From NCBI RefSeq assembly GCF_015680405.1, contig NZ_JADLJS010000002.1, forward strand, positions 1-64,000: a stretch of DNA of 64,000 nucleotides. Reading direction: 5' to 3'. Source of the DNA: Pseudomonas pudica. GTDB lineage: Bacteria > Pseudomonadota > Gammaproteobacteria > Pseudomonadales > Pseudomonadaceae. Under the pieces are notes generated by a model. The model was not told the DNA's origin. It ran no database searches and saw nothing but the letters and a program-made list of their open reading frames with translations. Shown piece by piece: positions 26,995 to 36,461 of this stretch; the first letter of the stretch is position 1; each line of letters starts with the position of its first letter. The position numbers were made by a program, and so were the translations under genes.

Positions 26995-27100
26995 AGGGGA
27001 CTTCCTCGCCCGCAGCGTGCGGGGTATCCCGTGCTCACCGCCGTTTCCGTGCCACATCCTACGCAATCAATAATTTTTCGCTGCAGATGAGGACACGAAC

Positions 27101-28177
27101 ATGGCTGATATCTTTGACAATCCAATGGGCCTGATGGGCTTCGAATTCATCGAACTGGCTTCGCCGACCCCTGGCGTACTCGAACCGGTATTCCAGATGC
27201 TGGGCTTCACCAAGGTGGCTACCCACCGGTCCAAGGATGTGCACCTGTATCGCCAGGGTGACATCAACCTGATCCTGAACAACGAACCCAAGAGCATCGC
27301 CTCGTACTTCGCCGCCGAACACGGCCCGTCGGTATGCGGCATGGCGTTCCGCGTGCGTAACGCCCACGAGGCCTATGCCCGCGCCCTGGAACTGGGCGCC
27401 CAGCCGGTGGAAATCGAAACCGGCCCGATGGAGCTGCGCCTGCCAGCGATCAAGGGCATCGGCGGTGCGCCGCTGTACCTGATCGACCGTTTCGAGGAAG
27501 GCAGCTCGATCTACGACATCGACTTCAAGTTCATCGAGGGTGTGGACCGCAACCCGGTCGGTGCCGGCCTGAAGATCATCGACCACCTCACCCACAACGT
27601 TTATCGCGGGCGCATGTCGTACTGGGCCGGCTTCTACGAGAAGCTGTTCAACTTCCGTGAAATCCGCTACTTCGACATCAAGGGTGAGTACACCGGCCTG
27701 ACTTCGCGTGCCATGACCGCACCGGATGGCATGATCCGTATTCCTTTGAACGAAGAATCGTCCAAGGGCTCCGGGCAGATCGAAGAGTTCCTGATGCAGT
27801 TCAACGGCGAAGGCATTCAGCACGTCGCCTTCCTGACCGATGACCTGCTCAAGACCTGGGACGCCCTCAAGGGCTTCGGCATGCGCTTCATGACCGCACC
27901 ACCGCAAACCTACTACGAGATGCTCGAAGAGCGCCTGCCGGGTCACGGCGAGCCGGTAGACCAGCTGAAAGCGCGCGGCATTCTCCTTGATGGCGCCTCC
28001 CAGCCTGATGACAAGCGCCTGCTGCTGCAGATTTTCTCCGAGACCTTGCTCGGCCCGGTGTTCTTCGAGTTCATCCAGCGCAAGGGGGATGATGGCTTTG
28101 GTGAGGGCAACTTCAAGGCCCTGTTCGAATCCATCGAGCGTGACCAGGTACGCCGTGGTGTGCTGAGCACCGACTGA
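27101..28177 (+). CDS. hpd: 4-hydroxyphenylpyruvate dioxygenase
   Basis: Non-haem Fe(II) enzyme of 358 aa, the usual Pseudomonas length, turning 4-hydroxyphenylpyruvate plus oxygen into homogentisate in tyrosine catabolism. It has the two-module VOC fold. Iron ligands are His162 (IIDHLTHNV), His241 ([10 protein letters not shown]) and Glu323 ([18 protein letters not shown]), matching the known H-H-E triad. GAGGACACG precedes the ATG. The gene is monocistronic, with its own sigma-70 promoter and a downstream hairpin. The homogentisate pathway genes are not in this window. Confidence 0.97.
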   Translation: MADIFDNPMGLMGFEFIELASPTPGVLEPVFQMLGFTKVATHRSKDVHLYRQGDINLILNNEPKSIASYFAAEHGPSVCGMAFRVRNAHEAYARALELGAQPVEIETGPMELRLPAIKGIGGAPLYLIDRFEEGSSIYDIDFKFIEGVDRNPVGAGLKIIDHLTHNVYRGRMSYWAGFYEKLFNFREIRYFDIKGEYTGLTSRAMTAPDGMIRIPLNEESSKGSGQIEEFLMQFNGEGIQHVAFLTDDLLKTWDALKGFGMRFMTAPPQTYYEMLEERLPGHGEPVDQLKARGILLDGASQPDDKRLLLQIFSETLLGPVFFEFIQRKGDDGFGEGNFKALFESIERDQVRRGVLSTD

Positions 28178-28186
28178 TCCCCGAAT

Positions 28187-28230
28187 TACCGCCGTCACGA
28201 TTCGATGGCGGCGGTATCAATCTTTCTTCT
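28187..28230 (+). terminator. probable terminator of hpd
   Basis: TACCGCCG (28187-28194) pairs with CGGCGGTA (28209-28216), followed by TCAATCTTTCTTCTT. It abuts the stop codon of the converging CSS gene. Confidence 0.6.
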
Positions 28231-29002
28231 TGGCCGAAATGGTCAGGCCCAGGTACATGATGAACATGCTGGCGACCCCGACCAGTACCAGCGAAGGCAG
28301 TACCTGATGCAGGGATAGGCGAAACTCCTGGGCGGCGTACCCTTTGGGGTAACCGCCGATCACCACGTAGCCATATTTCTGGGATATCGTTCGCTCGGTG
28401 AATTCGACCTGGGAGGGGCGTTGTGCGTCGCGGCTGTCTCCCTCGCTCCAGATATACAGGTCGTTGAATTCAAGAAGTAATGTCAGGCCGTCCTGGAAAG
28501 CACGCAGTTCGTCACGCAACTGCCGACCGTACGCTGTTGCGATTATTCCGGGATCGTTGTGCGGCCTTTGGATCTTGATGATCGCCGCGTTAGGCGACGA
28601 TGGCGCGTCGAATGCCAGCTCCGTCTGCCGTCCGGACTGGGAAAAAGCCGAGATGTATGGCAAAGGGTCCATGTCCGTCGCGCAATACGCCTGTTGGTCG
28701 CGGGTGAGTATCAACGAGCGAAGATGCGGGCTGTTGGCGACTCTCTGTTCCAGCGTATCGAGCACTTGGTCACAGGGCTTGCCTGCCAATGGCAGGATCA
28801 TGTCCAGATCGGCCTCCATGCGGCCCAGTGCCTGGTCGATGCTGAAAACCGCTTCCTGAACGGAGACCTTGGCATTCTCCTCGAGTTTTCTTTCAAGTTG
28901 ATAGTCCATCATCAATAACCCGGATAGGACCGGTATTGAGCCGATGGACACTATAAACAGTAGTTTCCGCCAGTTGATGCCGAGACTTGGTATTGCTGCC
29001 AT
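28217..29002 (-). CDS. stand-alone CSS-motif periplasmic sensor, no EAL domain
   Basis: Protein of 261 aa consisting only of TM1 (about 12-32), a periplasmic CSS-type domain with both conserved cysteines (Cys77 in KPCDQ and Cys107 in AYCATD), and TM2 (about 233-256), ending at AKKKD a few residues after the membrane. In the common family an EAL domain follows TM2; here the frame stops and convergent hpd begins, so there is no room for an output domain. Spacing between the Cys matches the full-length CSS-EAL protein at 25215-26801. It could be a truncated remnant or a redox-sensing partner of that enzyme. The reading frame is clean, which favours a functional gene. Confidence 0.72.
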   Translation of the reverse strand: MAAIPSLGINWRKLLFIVSIGSIPVLSGLLMMDYQLERKLEENAKVSVQEAVFSIDQALGRMEADLDMILPLAGKPCDQVLDTLEQRVANSPHLRSLILTRDQQAYCATDMDPLPYISAFSQSGRQTELAFDAPSSPNAAIIKIQRPHNDPGIIATAYGRQLRDELRAFQDGLTLLLEFNDLYIWSEGDSRDAQRPSQVEFTERTISQKYGYVVIGGYPKGYAAQEFRLSLHQVLPSLVLVGVASMFIMYLGLTISAKKKD

Positions 29003-29128
29003 AGGACCGCCGCTCCGTTGAACCTTGCTGTTCGGGTTGAACAGGTCAGCGCTGATCCTATGTGCTTGATGACACTCCGGCTGTAGGCCAAAAGGGTTGC
29101 GGTTTTACAGAAAAGCAGAAGTTCGCTG

Positions 29129-29815
29129 TCAGCCTCCCTTCAGTCTGGCGAGCACCTTTTCGGCCAGCAGGGCCGTGGAGGCAGGGTTCTGCCCGGTGAT
29201 CAGCCGATCATCGGCCACCACGAACGGCTGCCACGGGTCATCATGCTTGCTGTAGATACCGCCGCGGGCGCCCAGTTCGTTTTCGGTCAGGAAGGGGACC
29301 ACCTTGTCCAGTTCGACGAGCTTCTCCTCGATATTGGAGAAGCCGGTCACCTTACGGTCCTTGAGCAACAGGCTGTTGTCGCTGAGCTTGATGTTCAGCA
29401 GCCCGACAACGCCATGGCAGACCGCTGCGACTATGCCGTTGTTCTCGTAGACCCGGCGCGCCAGGTCTTGCAGCGGCTGGTTGTCGGGGAAGTCATACAT
29501 TACTCCATGCCCGCCGGTGTAGTAGATGACGCGGTACTCTTCGACCTTCACCTGGCCAGGGCTCAAGGTGTTGCCCAGGCAGGTCATGAAGCGCTTGTCG
29601 TCATACCACTGCCAGTCCAGGTCGGGGGCCATTTGCAGGCTATGCGGGTCGACGGGTACGTAGCCGCCCAGCGGGCTGACATAATCGACCGTATAGCCGG
29701 CTTTCTCGACTTTTTCGACAAAGTGCACCGCTTCCCCGAGCCACAACCCGGTTGCCCGCTTGAGGGCCGGATACTTGGCTGTATTGGTCAGCACCACCAG
29801 CATTTTCTTGCTCAT
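29129..29815 (-). CDS. DJ-1/PfpI-family protein (class I amidotransferase-like)
   Basis: Protein of 228 aa of the DJ-1/PfpI superfamily. The nucleophile elbow AAVCHGVVGLLN carries Cys-His, and YYTGGHGVMYDFPDN is typical of Hsp31/Hsp31-like members. These include chaperones, glyoxalase III-type enzymes and hydrolases; which activity applies is not clear. The ATG at 29815 is preferred to the GTG at 29821 because GGGAG lies at proper distance. Single gene, divergent from the hybrid kinase gene at 29986. Confidence 0.8.
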   Translation of the reverse strand: MSKKMLVVLTNTAKYPALKRATGLWLGEAVHFVEKVEKAGYTVDYVSPLGGYVPVDPHSLQMAPDLDWQWYDDKRFMTCLGNTLSPGQVKVEEYRVIYYTGGHGVMYDFPDNQPLQDLARRVYENNGIVAAVCHGVVGLLNIKLSDNSLLLKDRKVTGFSNIEEKLVELDKVVPFLTENELGARGGIYSKHDDPWQPFVVADDRLITGQNPASTALLAEKVLARLKGG

Positions 29816-29985
29816 GACCACGCTCCCGTCGGCAACCTGAATGGGCCGTTGCTCCCTGGCCCGAGGGAAAACCTAATGAGCATAGCTCTCAGACGCCAGG
29901 ACGCCATATTGCGTGGCGTGTGTTGTGCTAACGTGAACCACATCTACGGGGGCCCCCGTACTTGAACCATGCTGGAGTCACGATA

Positions 29986-32052
29986 GTGGTCGAAAATGGT
30001 ACGCCGCGCGAGCCTGCGTCGATGGTCATCCTGCAGGCGCCCGTGCTGGCACCGGTCGACACCATGGGCGAACGTATTGCACGGTTCGACTGGGGGTGTA
30101 CATCGCTAGGGCCGCTGCCGCGCTGGTCGGCCTCGTTGCGCATTGCAGTCGACATGATGCACCTGTCACCGTTCCCGTGTGCCGTGGTCTGGGGGCCAGA
30201 CCTCAGTGTGGTCCACAATGAAGGCTACCTGGCGTTGCGGCCGGTTGCCCCGGATGCATTGGGTATGGCCTTCGATGTGCTGTGGAGCGATGTATGGCCG
30301 ACGATGGGGCCCTGCGTGTTCAAGGCGCTCGAAGGGCGCTCGAGCTTTGTCGAGGACCTACCACTGCGTATTGTTTGTGGCGAAGGCGGGGAGCCGTTGC
30401 GGTGTGCGTTCGGCTACACACCGTTGCGCGACGAACTGGGCAGCGTGGCAGGGTTTCTGCACGCGGTGATCGAGACCACGGCCAGCGTCGAGGCGCACCG
30501 CCATTGGCGCGAGCAGGTGCAAGGCTTCGAGCGGCAGGTCGAGCGACACCTGGTAGAGCGCGAGCAGTTCTGGCAATTGTCGCGTGATGCAATGATGACG
30601 GTTTCGCCCGAGTTGAAGGTGCAGGCCGCCAACCCTGCCTGGTACCGCATTCTGGGCTGGGCCGAGGAGGAGGTACGGGATATTCCGGTACTGGACCTGG
30701 TGCATCCGGCGGATCGTGCCGAGGTTGAGGTGGCCGTTACCGGGTGCCTGCAATACCACAATGCCGAGCAGATAGAAACGCGCCTGCGCCACCGCGATGG
30801 CCATTACCACTGTTTTCGCTGGAGCGCACGGTTCGATGGCAGCCAACTGACTGCCGTTGGCCGCGACATCACCGAGGAACGTGAAGAGGCCGCGCGTCAA
30901 TCCGAAGCCCTGATGCGCAACAACGAACGCTTGGAGGTGGTTGGCCAGTTGGCCGGGGGCATGGGCCACGAGCTGAACAACTTGTTGTCCGGCATCGGCG
31001 GCAGCCTGGAGTTGCTGCAACGGCGACTGCAGGAAGGACGGCTGGAGCGGGTAGAGACCTATGTCGAGGTGGCGCGTGATTCGGTGCAGCGTGCCATGGA
31101 GCTGACCCATCGCCTGCTGGCGTTTTCCCGCCATCAACCTTTGGCGCCCAGGCCGTTGGACTTCAACCGGCAATTGCGATTGAGCGAACCACTGCTGCGC
31201 AGCACGCTGGGCTCGGAGATGCGGTTGCATTGGCAACTGGATGTCACGCCGTGGGCGGTGAACCTTGATGTTTCCCAGCTTGAAAATGCCTTGATCAATC
31301 TTTGCACGAACGCCCGTGAAGCGTGCCTTGATCGCGGCAATGTCACGCTGCGCAGCGTCAACCAGCGGCTGACGACATGTTTCCCGGATGAGGGCGGCCT
31401 GCCGCCAGGCGACTACGTGGCCTTGCAAGTGGAGGATGATGGCCACGGCATGGCGGCGGTGGAAATTGCCAGAGCTTTTGAACCGTTCTTCACAACCAAG
31501 CCGGTCGGGCGCGGCTCAGGGCTTGGCTTGTCGATGGTATATGGGTTTGTCGGCCAGTCGGGGGGCTACGCCTGGATCGAGTCGGAGCCGAGCCAGGGCA
31601 CCAAGGTCTGCATGCTTTTCCCAAGGTGTCATGACCCGGTACCCGAGGCGCCCGCGCTGGTACCGCGCTCCCAGCGCATGGCCGTGGGACAGCGCCTGTT
31701 GCTGGTCGATGACGAACTCGGTTTGCGTGCGGTGATGCGCGAGTACCTGACCGAGCGTGGTTTCGAGGTCATTGATGTGGGCGACGCCAATAGTGCGCTG
31801 GAGCGCTTCCGCCATGACGGTCCGTTCGACCTGGTAATCACCGACATCGGCTTGCCAGGCGGTTTCAGCGGCCGCCAGGTGGCCAAGGCCATGCGCATGC
31901 AGCTGCCGTTGCAGAAGATCCTGTTCATCACCGGCTATGCCGGTCAGCCGATCGAAGCGCAGTTGCTCGAGCAGCCGGGCACCGCATTGATGAACAAGCC
32001 GTTCCCGCTGGCGGACCTGGTGGATGAGGCGCTACGCATGCTCAAGGAGTGA
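29986..32052 (+). CDS. PAS-containing hybrid histidine kinase / receiver
   Basis: Soluble protein of 688 aa. The N-terminal region has a PAS-like segment (about 35-165, LGPLPRWSASLRIAVDM to FLHAVIETTASVE) and a second PAS (about 195-300, FWQLSRDAMMTVSPELKV to VGRDITEERE). The kinase domain has His328 in GGMGHELNNLLSGI, an ATPase domain with DDGHGM and RGSGLGLSMVYGF, and a C-terminal receiver with Asp in VITDIGLPG. No TM helices. The start is GTG at 29986, with GGAG eight bases upstream; TTG at 29962 is an alternative. It ends 6 bases from the converging kinase gene, which is a paralogue in its kinase and receiver parts. Confidence 0.8.
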   Translation: MVENGTPREPASMVILQAPVLAPVDTMGERIARFDWGCTSLGPLPRWSASLRIAVDMMHLSPFPCAVVWGPDLSVVHNEGYLALRPVAPDALGMAFDVLWSDVWPTMGPCVFKALEGRSSFVEDLPLRIVCGEGGEPLRCAFGYTPLRDELGSVAGFLHAVIETTASVEAHRHWREQVQGFERQVERHLVEREQFWQLSRDAMMTVSPELKVQAANPAWYRILGWAEEEVRDIPVLDLVHPADRAEVEVAVTGCLQYHNAEQIETRLRHRDGHYHCFRWSARFDGSQLTAVGRDITEEREEAARQSEALMRNNERLEVVGQLAGGMGHELNNLLSGIGGSLELLQRRLQEGRLERVETYVEVARDSVQRAMELTHRLLAFSRHQPLAPRPLDFNRQLRLSEPLLRSTLGSEMRLHWQLDVTPWAVNLDVSQLENALINLCTNAREACLDRGNVTLRSVNQRLTTCFPDEGGLPPGDYVALQVEDDGHGMAAVEIARAFEPFFTTKPVGRGSGLGLSMVYGFVGQSGGYAWIESEPSQGTKVCMLFPRCHDPVPEAPALVPRSQRMAVGQRLLLVDDELGLRAVMREYLTERGFEVIDVGDANSALERFRHDGPFDLVITDIGLPGGFSGRQVAKAMRMQLPLQKILFITGYAGQPIEAQLLEQPGTALMNKPFPLADLVDEALRMLKE

Positions 32053-32058
32053 TGTGGT

Positions 32059-33675
32059 TCAGGGCTTGCCCAGTATCTGGGTCACCTGAGCCTGCAGTTG
32101 CTTCAGCTCGAAGGGCTTGCAGATCAGGTGCATTCCCGCCTCCAGGAACCCCTCGCGGGCCATGGCCGTTTCCGCGTAGCCGGTGATGAACAGTACTGGC
32201 AAACGTGGGCGCAGGTTGCGTGCAATCTCGGCAAGCTGGCGGCCATTCATGCCGGGCAAGCCGACATCGCTGACCAGTAGGTCCACCGGCTGTGTCGAAC
32301 GCAGTACCTTCAGGCCCTCATTGGCGTCGGCAGCACTGTGGCAGGCAAAGCCATCCTCGCGCAGCGACTGGCACAGCAATTGGCGCACATGCGGGTCGTC
32401 CTCGACCACCAGCACGTGATGGCCCTGGTAGCCATGCACGGGCTGCACGGGTTCGTCCGGCGCCAGGTCCTGGTCGACATGGCGTGGCAGGTACAGGTCT
32501 ACCCGGGTCCCTTGGCCAATCTGGCTGTGCAGGGTGACATGGCCGTGGGATTGCTTGCTGAAACCGTACACCATGGAAAGGCCCAGGCCGATGCCCTGGC
32601 CGATCGCCTTGGTGCTGAAGAACGGCTCGAAGGCATGCTCCAGCGTGCTTTGCGCCATGCCCTGGCCGTCATCGACGATTCGCAGGCGTACATAGTCGCC
32701 GGCGCACAGGGCACCGCCGGCGAACTGCCCGGCGCCGATGTGCTGGTTACTTGCCTCGATGCGCAGCTGGCCGCCATTGGGCATGGCTTCGCAGGCGTTG
32801 AGCAGCAGGTTGTCGAGGGCTTCCTGCAATTGCTGGTCATCGGCTTCGACCGACCACAGGCCCTTGGCGATTTGCACGTGCAGGGTAACGGCCGGGGTCA
32901 TGCAAGCCTTCAGGCGCTTTGCCTGAAGCAGGTTGTGCAGGTCGACCTGCTGGCTGTGCAGCGATTGCCGGGAAGAGAAGGCCAGCAGGCGGTGAGTCAG
33001 GCGGGCGGCGCGTGACACCGCCTCGCGGCCCATGCGCAGCACGTTGTCCAGGCCATCGCTGCGGCCCTGGCGCAAGCGCCGGTCGATCAGCTCGAAGCTG
33101 CCGCCGATGCTGGTGAGCAGGTTGTTGAAGTCATGGGCGACGCCCCCGGCCAGTTGGCCGATGGCCTCCATCTTGCGCGTCTGGTTGCGTGCGAACTCGC
33201 TGCGCTGCTGGTCTTCGCCGGGAGTTGCGGCCTGGGCGTCAAGACGTTGCTGCAGGTCCAGAAGCTGGTTGCGTGCCAGGTACTGGCGGCGCCGGTTGCG
33301 CAGGGCGGATTGGGTCGTCTGCAGCAGCTGGGCGTTTTCGAACGGTGCGGCCAGCATTACCAGGTTGCCCACCGGGTAGTTGGTCGAACCCATGGTCGTT
33401 TGGCTCCCTTGACCGAGCAGCACGATGGGCAGATCCGACCAGCACGGTTGCTGGTCTATGAATGCCTGCAGCAACGCACTTGGGCCCTGCTTGAACACTT
33501 GTTCGGCAATGATCGCCAGGCCCGCCCCTTGGGCCAGGCAGCTCCGCAGGTTGGCCAGATCGACCGCGCAGAGGCTGTCGATGCCCGCTGAAGCGAGCAG
33601 GCGAGCGGTATCTGCGGCTATTGGCGGGGGCGCCAGGATCAATGCACGTTCGTCCAGCGCCAACGACCTGGCCAA
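32059..33675 (-). CDS. hybrid histidine kinase with degenerate N-terminal receiver
   Basis: Soluble protein of 538 aa. The first 130 residues look like a receiver fold that has lost key acids (LILAPPPIAADTARLL, LAIIAEQVF, LPIVLLG), then a coiled-coil linker, His in GGVAHDFNNLLTSIGG, ATPase motifs DDGQGM and GIGLGLSMVYGF, and a C-terminal receiver with VVEDD, Asp in LVSDVGLPG and Lys in ICKPF. I favour the TTG at 33675 because AGGAG lies seven bases upstream; a GTG at 33708 is an alternative. Such soluble hybrids feed phosphorelays with separate Hpt proteins. No Hpt or output gene is adjacent. Confidence 0.8.
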   Translation of the reverse strand: MARSLALDERALILAPPPIAADTARLLASAGIDSLCAVDLANLRSCLAQGAGLAIIAEQVFKQGPSALLQAFIDQQPCWSDLPIVLLGQGSQTTMGSTNYPVGNLVMLAAPFENAQLLQTTQSALRNRRRQYLARNQLLDLQQRLDAQAATPGEDQQRSEFARNQTRKMEAIGQLAGGVAHDFNNLLTSIGGSFELIDRRLRQGRSDGLDNVLRMGREAVSRAARLTHRLLAFSSRQSLHSQQVDLHNLLQAKRLKACMTPAVTLHVQIAKGLWSVEADDQQLQEALDNLLLNACEAMPNGGQLRIEASNQHIGAGQFAGGALCAGDYVRLRIVDDGQGMAQSTLEHAFEPFFSTKAIGQGIGLGLSMVYGFSKQSHGHVTLHSQIGQGTRVDLYLPRHVDQDLAPDEPVQPVHGYQGHHVLVVEDDPHVRQLLCQSLREDGFACHSAADANEGLKVLRSTQPVDLLVSDVGLPGMNGRQLAEIARNLRPRLPVLFITGYAETAMAREGFLEAGMHLICKPFELKQLQAQVTQILGKP

Positions 33676-33754
33676 AACGACTCTCCTGCAGGGTGGTCTG
33701 ATATCCACTGGACCCGGGCACAGCCCCAGGGTTCAACAAATTTTCGGACGTTGC

Positions 33755-34810
33755 CTACAGCCCCTGTTGCAGCACCGGGTCGTCCGGGTTCTGCCGCTCC
33801 AGCTCGGCCAGCAGCACTTGCACATTCTGCAACTGGCCGGATTCCTTCCAGTACTGGATCAGCAACACCCGTGCCCGGCGATTGGCCGGCTGGCGGCTGA
33901 GCACGGTTTCCAGTTGCTTTTGCGCGGCGTCGAGTTGTTCCAGCTCATGCAGGGTGACCGCCAGTGTATAGCGGTAGTCGGCGTTGTCCGGGTCCAGTTC
34001 GACGGCGCGGGACAAGGCCAGCAAGGCGTATTCGCGCTGCTCGTGGCGGTTCAGCCAGAGCCCCAGCTCGTACTGCAGAAAGGCCGAGTCGGGGCTCAGC
34101 GCCAGGGCTTTGCCCAGTACCTGGCGCGAGGCGTCGTGATGGCCCTGGCGTTCCAGCAGGCGTACCTGGGTGGCCAGTGCGTCGAGGTTGCCTGGCGCTA
34201 CCGTCAGGGCTCGTTGCAGGGCGGTGGCGGCCAGAGTGTAGTCGTTTTCGTGCAGGTACAGGCGTGCCAGGTGGACCTGGGCGTCGGCATCTTCGGGTTG
34301 TTGCTCCAGGGCCTGCTGGTATTGCTCCAGGGTGACCTGCAGCGGGCCGAAATACAGGCCGATGTCATCCGGGGCAAGGCCGAGCAGGGCATCTACCGCA
34401 GCAAAGCGTACGCTTTGCTCGTCGTCATCCAGCAGCGGGCCGAGTACCAGGCTGCGCTGCGCCGCCGGTAGCAGGCGGCGGATGCCGGCGATGGCTGCAC
34501 GGCGCACCAGCGGGTCGGCATTTTCCAGGTCCTGGCGAGCGAGTTTCAATGCCTGGGGCGAAGGGTAGTTGGGCAGTTCGGCATACAAGGCCGCCCGGCG
34601 GATGGGTGGCAGGTCGGTGCGCTGCAATTGTTGGTACAGCACCCGTGCGGCGCCGGGTTGGCCGTCATGGGCCTGGCGCAGGGCCTTGGCGTAGCTGTGC
34701 GCAGGCAAGGTTGGCGGGGCTGGCGGAGTGTCGCGCCACAGGTAGCCGAACAGGGCCGATACCAGGATCAACAGCAGCAGGGCGATCAGGTAGCGGTTGC
34801 GTCTGGGCAT
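33755..34810 (-). CDS. membrane-anchored TPR/HEAT-repeat protein
   Basis: Protein of 351 aa with one N-terminal hydrophobic helix (about 7-24, LIALLLLILVSALFGYLW), which anchors it in the inner membrane with the rest in the periplasm. A HEAT-like stretch (RRAAIAGIRRLL, VRFAAVDALLGLA) is followed by about four TPR units (YQQALEQQPEDADAQVHLARLY, LQRALTVAPGNLDALATQV, LSRAVELDPDNADYRYTLA). It probably scaffolds protein-protein contacts; no enzyme motif is present. It sits 80 bases upstream of the hybrid kinase gene on the same strand, so the two may be co-transcribed. Confidence 0.72.
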   Translation of the reverse strand: MPRRNRYLIALLLLILVSALFGYLWRDTPPAPPTLPAHSYAKALRQAHDGQPGAARVLYQQLQRTDLPPIRRAALYAELPNYPSPQALKLARQDLENADPLVRRAAIAGIRRLLPAAQRSLVLGPLLDDDEQSVRFAAVDALLGLAPDDIGLYFGPLQVTLEQYQQALEQQPEDADAQVHLARLYLHENDYTLAATALQRALTVAPGNLDALATQVRLLERQGHHDASRQVLGKALALSPDSAFLQYELGLWLNRHEQREYALLALSRAVELDPDNADYRYTLAVTLHELEQLDAAQKQLETVLSRQPANRRARVLLIQYWKESGQLQNVQVLLAELERQNPDDPVLQQGL

Positions 34811-34961
34811 CGGACGATCCGTGGCGGCGGGAAGGGCAGAGCTTGGGCTAGCCGGGGGGTAATTGCAACCGAGTGAGGGCTGACAGGTGCTTGTCTCGGG
34901 TTATGCGGCGGCGCTCGATCTCAACGACAACGATGATGTCGTGGCGAACACCCCCAAAAAA

Positions 34962-34997
34962 ACATAAAAAAGCCCCGCAAACCAAGGCCTGCGGGGC
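34962..34997 (-). terminator. Rho-independent terminator of mexEF-oprN
   Basis: Read on the minus strand: GCCCCGCA, a 10-base loop, TGCGGGGC, then TTTTTTATG. The perfect 8-bp GC stem plus T run lies about 50 bases after the oprN stop and is a textbook terminator. Confidence 0.92.
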
Positions 34998-35045
34998 AAA
35001 CGGTTGGGGGAGGAACCAACCAAAGGAGCCGTTGAAACGGGTGTA

Positions 35046-36461
35046 TCAGCGCGCGCTGGCTACAGTCTCCGGTTGCCAGCCGCCGCCCAGGGCCTTGTAG
35101 ATGGAGACGATGCCGCGGTACAGCTCGACCTCGCCCTGGGCCTGCGCATCTTCTGCGCTCAGCCGCTCACGCTCGGCATCGAGCAGCACCAGGTAGTCCA
35201 CCGTACCCTCGCGATAACGAATCGAGGCCAGTTCCGCCGCCTTGCGGCTGGCATCGCTCTGGCGCATCAGCGACAACAGCCGCTGCTGGGTCTTGTCGTA
35301 GTCGCTGAAGGCGTTGGCCGATTCTTCCAGGGCCAGCAACACCTGCTGTTCATAGTTGGCCAGTGCCCCTTCGGCATCGGCCTTGGCACCGCGCAGGCGG
35401 GCGCGCACGCTGCCCAGGTCGAAGGCGGCCCAGGTGATGCTCGGGCCCAACGCCCAGGCATTGGCTGCCGAGGAGCCGATCTGCGAGCCTCGGGCTGCAG
35501 TAAAGCCGAGGAAGCCGCTGAGGCTGACACGCGGGAACAGGTCGGCCGTGGCCACCCCGACGTTGGCGGTGGCAGCCGCCAGCTGGCGTTCGGCGCTGCG
35601 GATATCCGGGCGGCGGCGCAGCAGTTCTCCCGGGTCACCCACCGGTAGCGCCTTGGCGATGGCCGGCAGGGCCTTGGGCGACAGGTCGACGCTGAGCGCC
35701 TCGGGGCGCTGGCCGAGCAGTGTGGCGATGCGATGCCGGGCCCGCGCCTGTTCCGCCTGCAACTGCGGCACGGTGGCTTCGACCCCGGCCAGGCGCGCGT
35801 CGGCGCGCACCACGTCAAGGTCGTTGCCCACGCCGGCATCGCGCAGGGTTTCAGTGATGGCCCGCGATTCCTGCTGGGTCTTGAGGTTGGCCAGGGCGAT
35901 CTTCTCGCGTAATTGCGCGCCGCGCAGCTGGCCGTAGGCATCGACCAGCTCGGCGATCAGGCTGACCTGCAGCTGCTGAAGGTCGGCCGCGGCTACCGCT
36001 TCCTGGGCTTCGCTGGCTTCGATCTGGCGTTGGATGCGGCCGAACAGGTCAAGCTCCCAGGCCATGTCCAGGCCCAGGTCGTAGCGCTCGCTGTTCACCC
36101 GTTGCGTGGTCTGGCCGGGGACCTGGCCCTTGCCAATGTCGCTGCTGGCGCGGCTGGTGACCACCGGGAACTGATCGTTCTCGGCGTCCTCACGGATCGA
36201 ACGGGCTGACTTCAGGCGGGCGAAGGCCACGCGCAGGTCACGGTTGCCGTCCAGCGAAGCCTGTACCAGCTGGTTCAGTACCGGGTCGTCGAACTGCCTC
36301 CACCACAGGCTTTCGAAGCGGCTGCGGTCGTAGGCCTTGGTCTGTACATCGCTGGCCAGCTGCGCGGGCTCGGTGGCCGGCGCCTGGTAGTCCGGGCCTA
36401 CCGCGCAGGCCGCCAGGGCCAGCGCAAGCAGGCTCGGGGTCAAGGGTTTGAGCAGGTTCAT
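35046..36461 (-). CDS. oprN: RND efflux outer-membrane factor OprN
   Basis: Outer-membrane channel of 471 aa of the TolC/NodT family. A lipoprotein signal (LALALAAC) gives an acylated N-terminus, followed by VGPDYQAP typical of NodT proteins and two repeated coiled-coil/barrel halves. It completes the tripartite pump with MexE and MexF. Its ATG overlaps the mexF stop as ATGA, so the genes are translationally coupled; the operon ends at the strong terminator near 34962. Confidence 0.9.
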   Translation of the reverse strand: MNLLKPLTPSLLALALAACAVGPDYQAPATEPAQLASDVQTKAYDRSRFESLWWRQFDDPVLNQLVQASLDGNRDLRVAFARLKSARSIREDAENDQFPVVTSRASSDIGKGQVPGQTTQRVNSERYDLGLDMAWELDLFGRIQRQIEASEAQEAVAAADLQQLQVSLIAELVDAYGQLRGAQLREKIALANLKTQQESRAITETLRDAGVGNDLDVVRADARLAGVEATVPQLQAEQARARHRIATLLGQRPEALSVDLSPKALPAIAKALPVGDPGELLRRRPDIRSAERQLAAATANVGVATADLFPRVSLSGFLGFTAARGSQIGSSAANAWALGPSITWAAFDLGSVRARLRGAKADAEGALANYEQQVLLALEESANAFSDYDKTQQRLLSLMRQSDASRKAAELASIRYREGTVDYLVLLDAERERLSAEDAQAQGEVELYRGIVSIYKALGGGWQPETVASAR

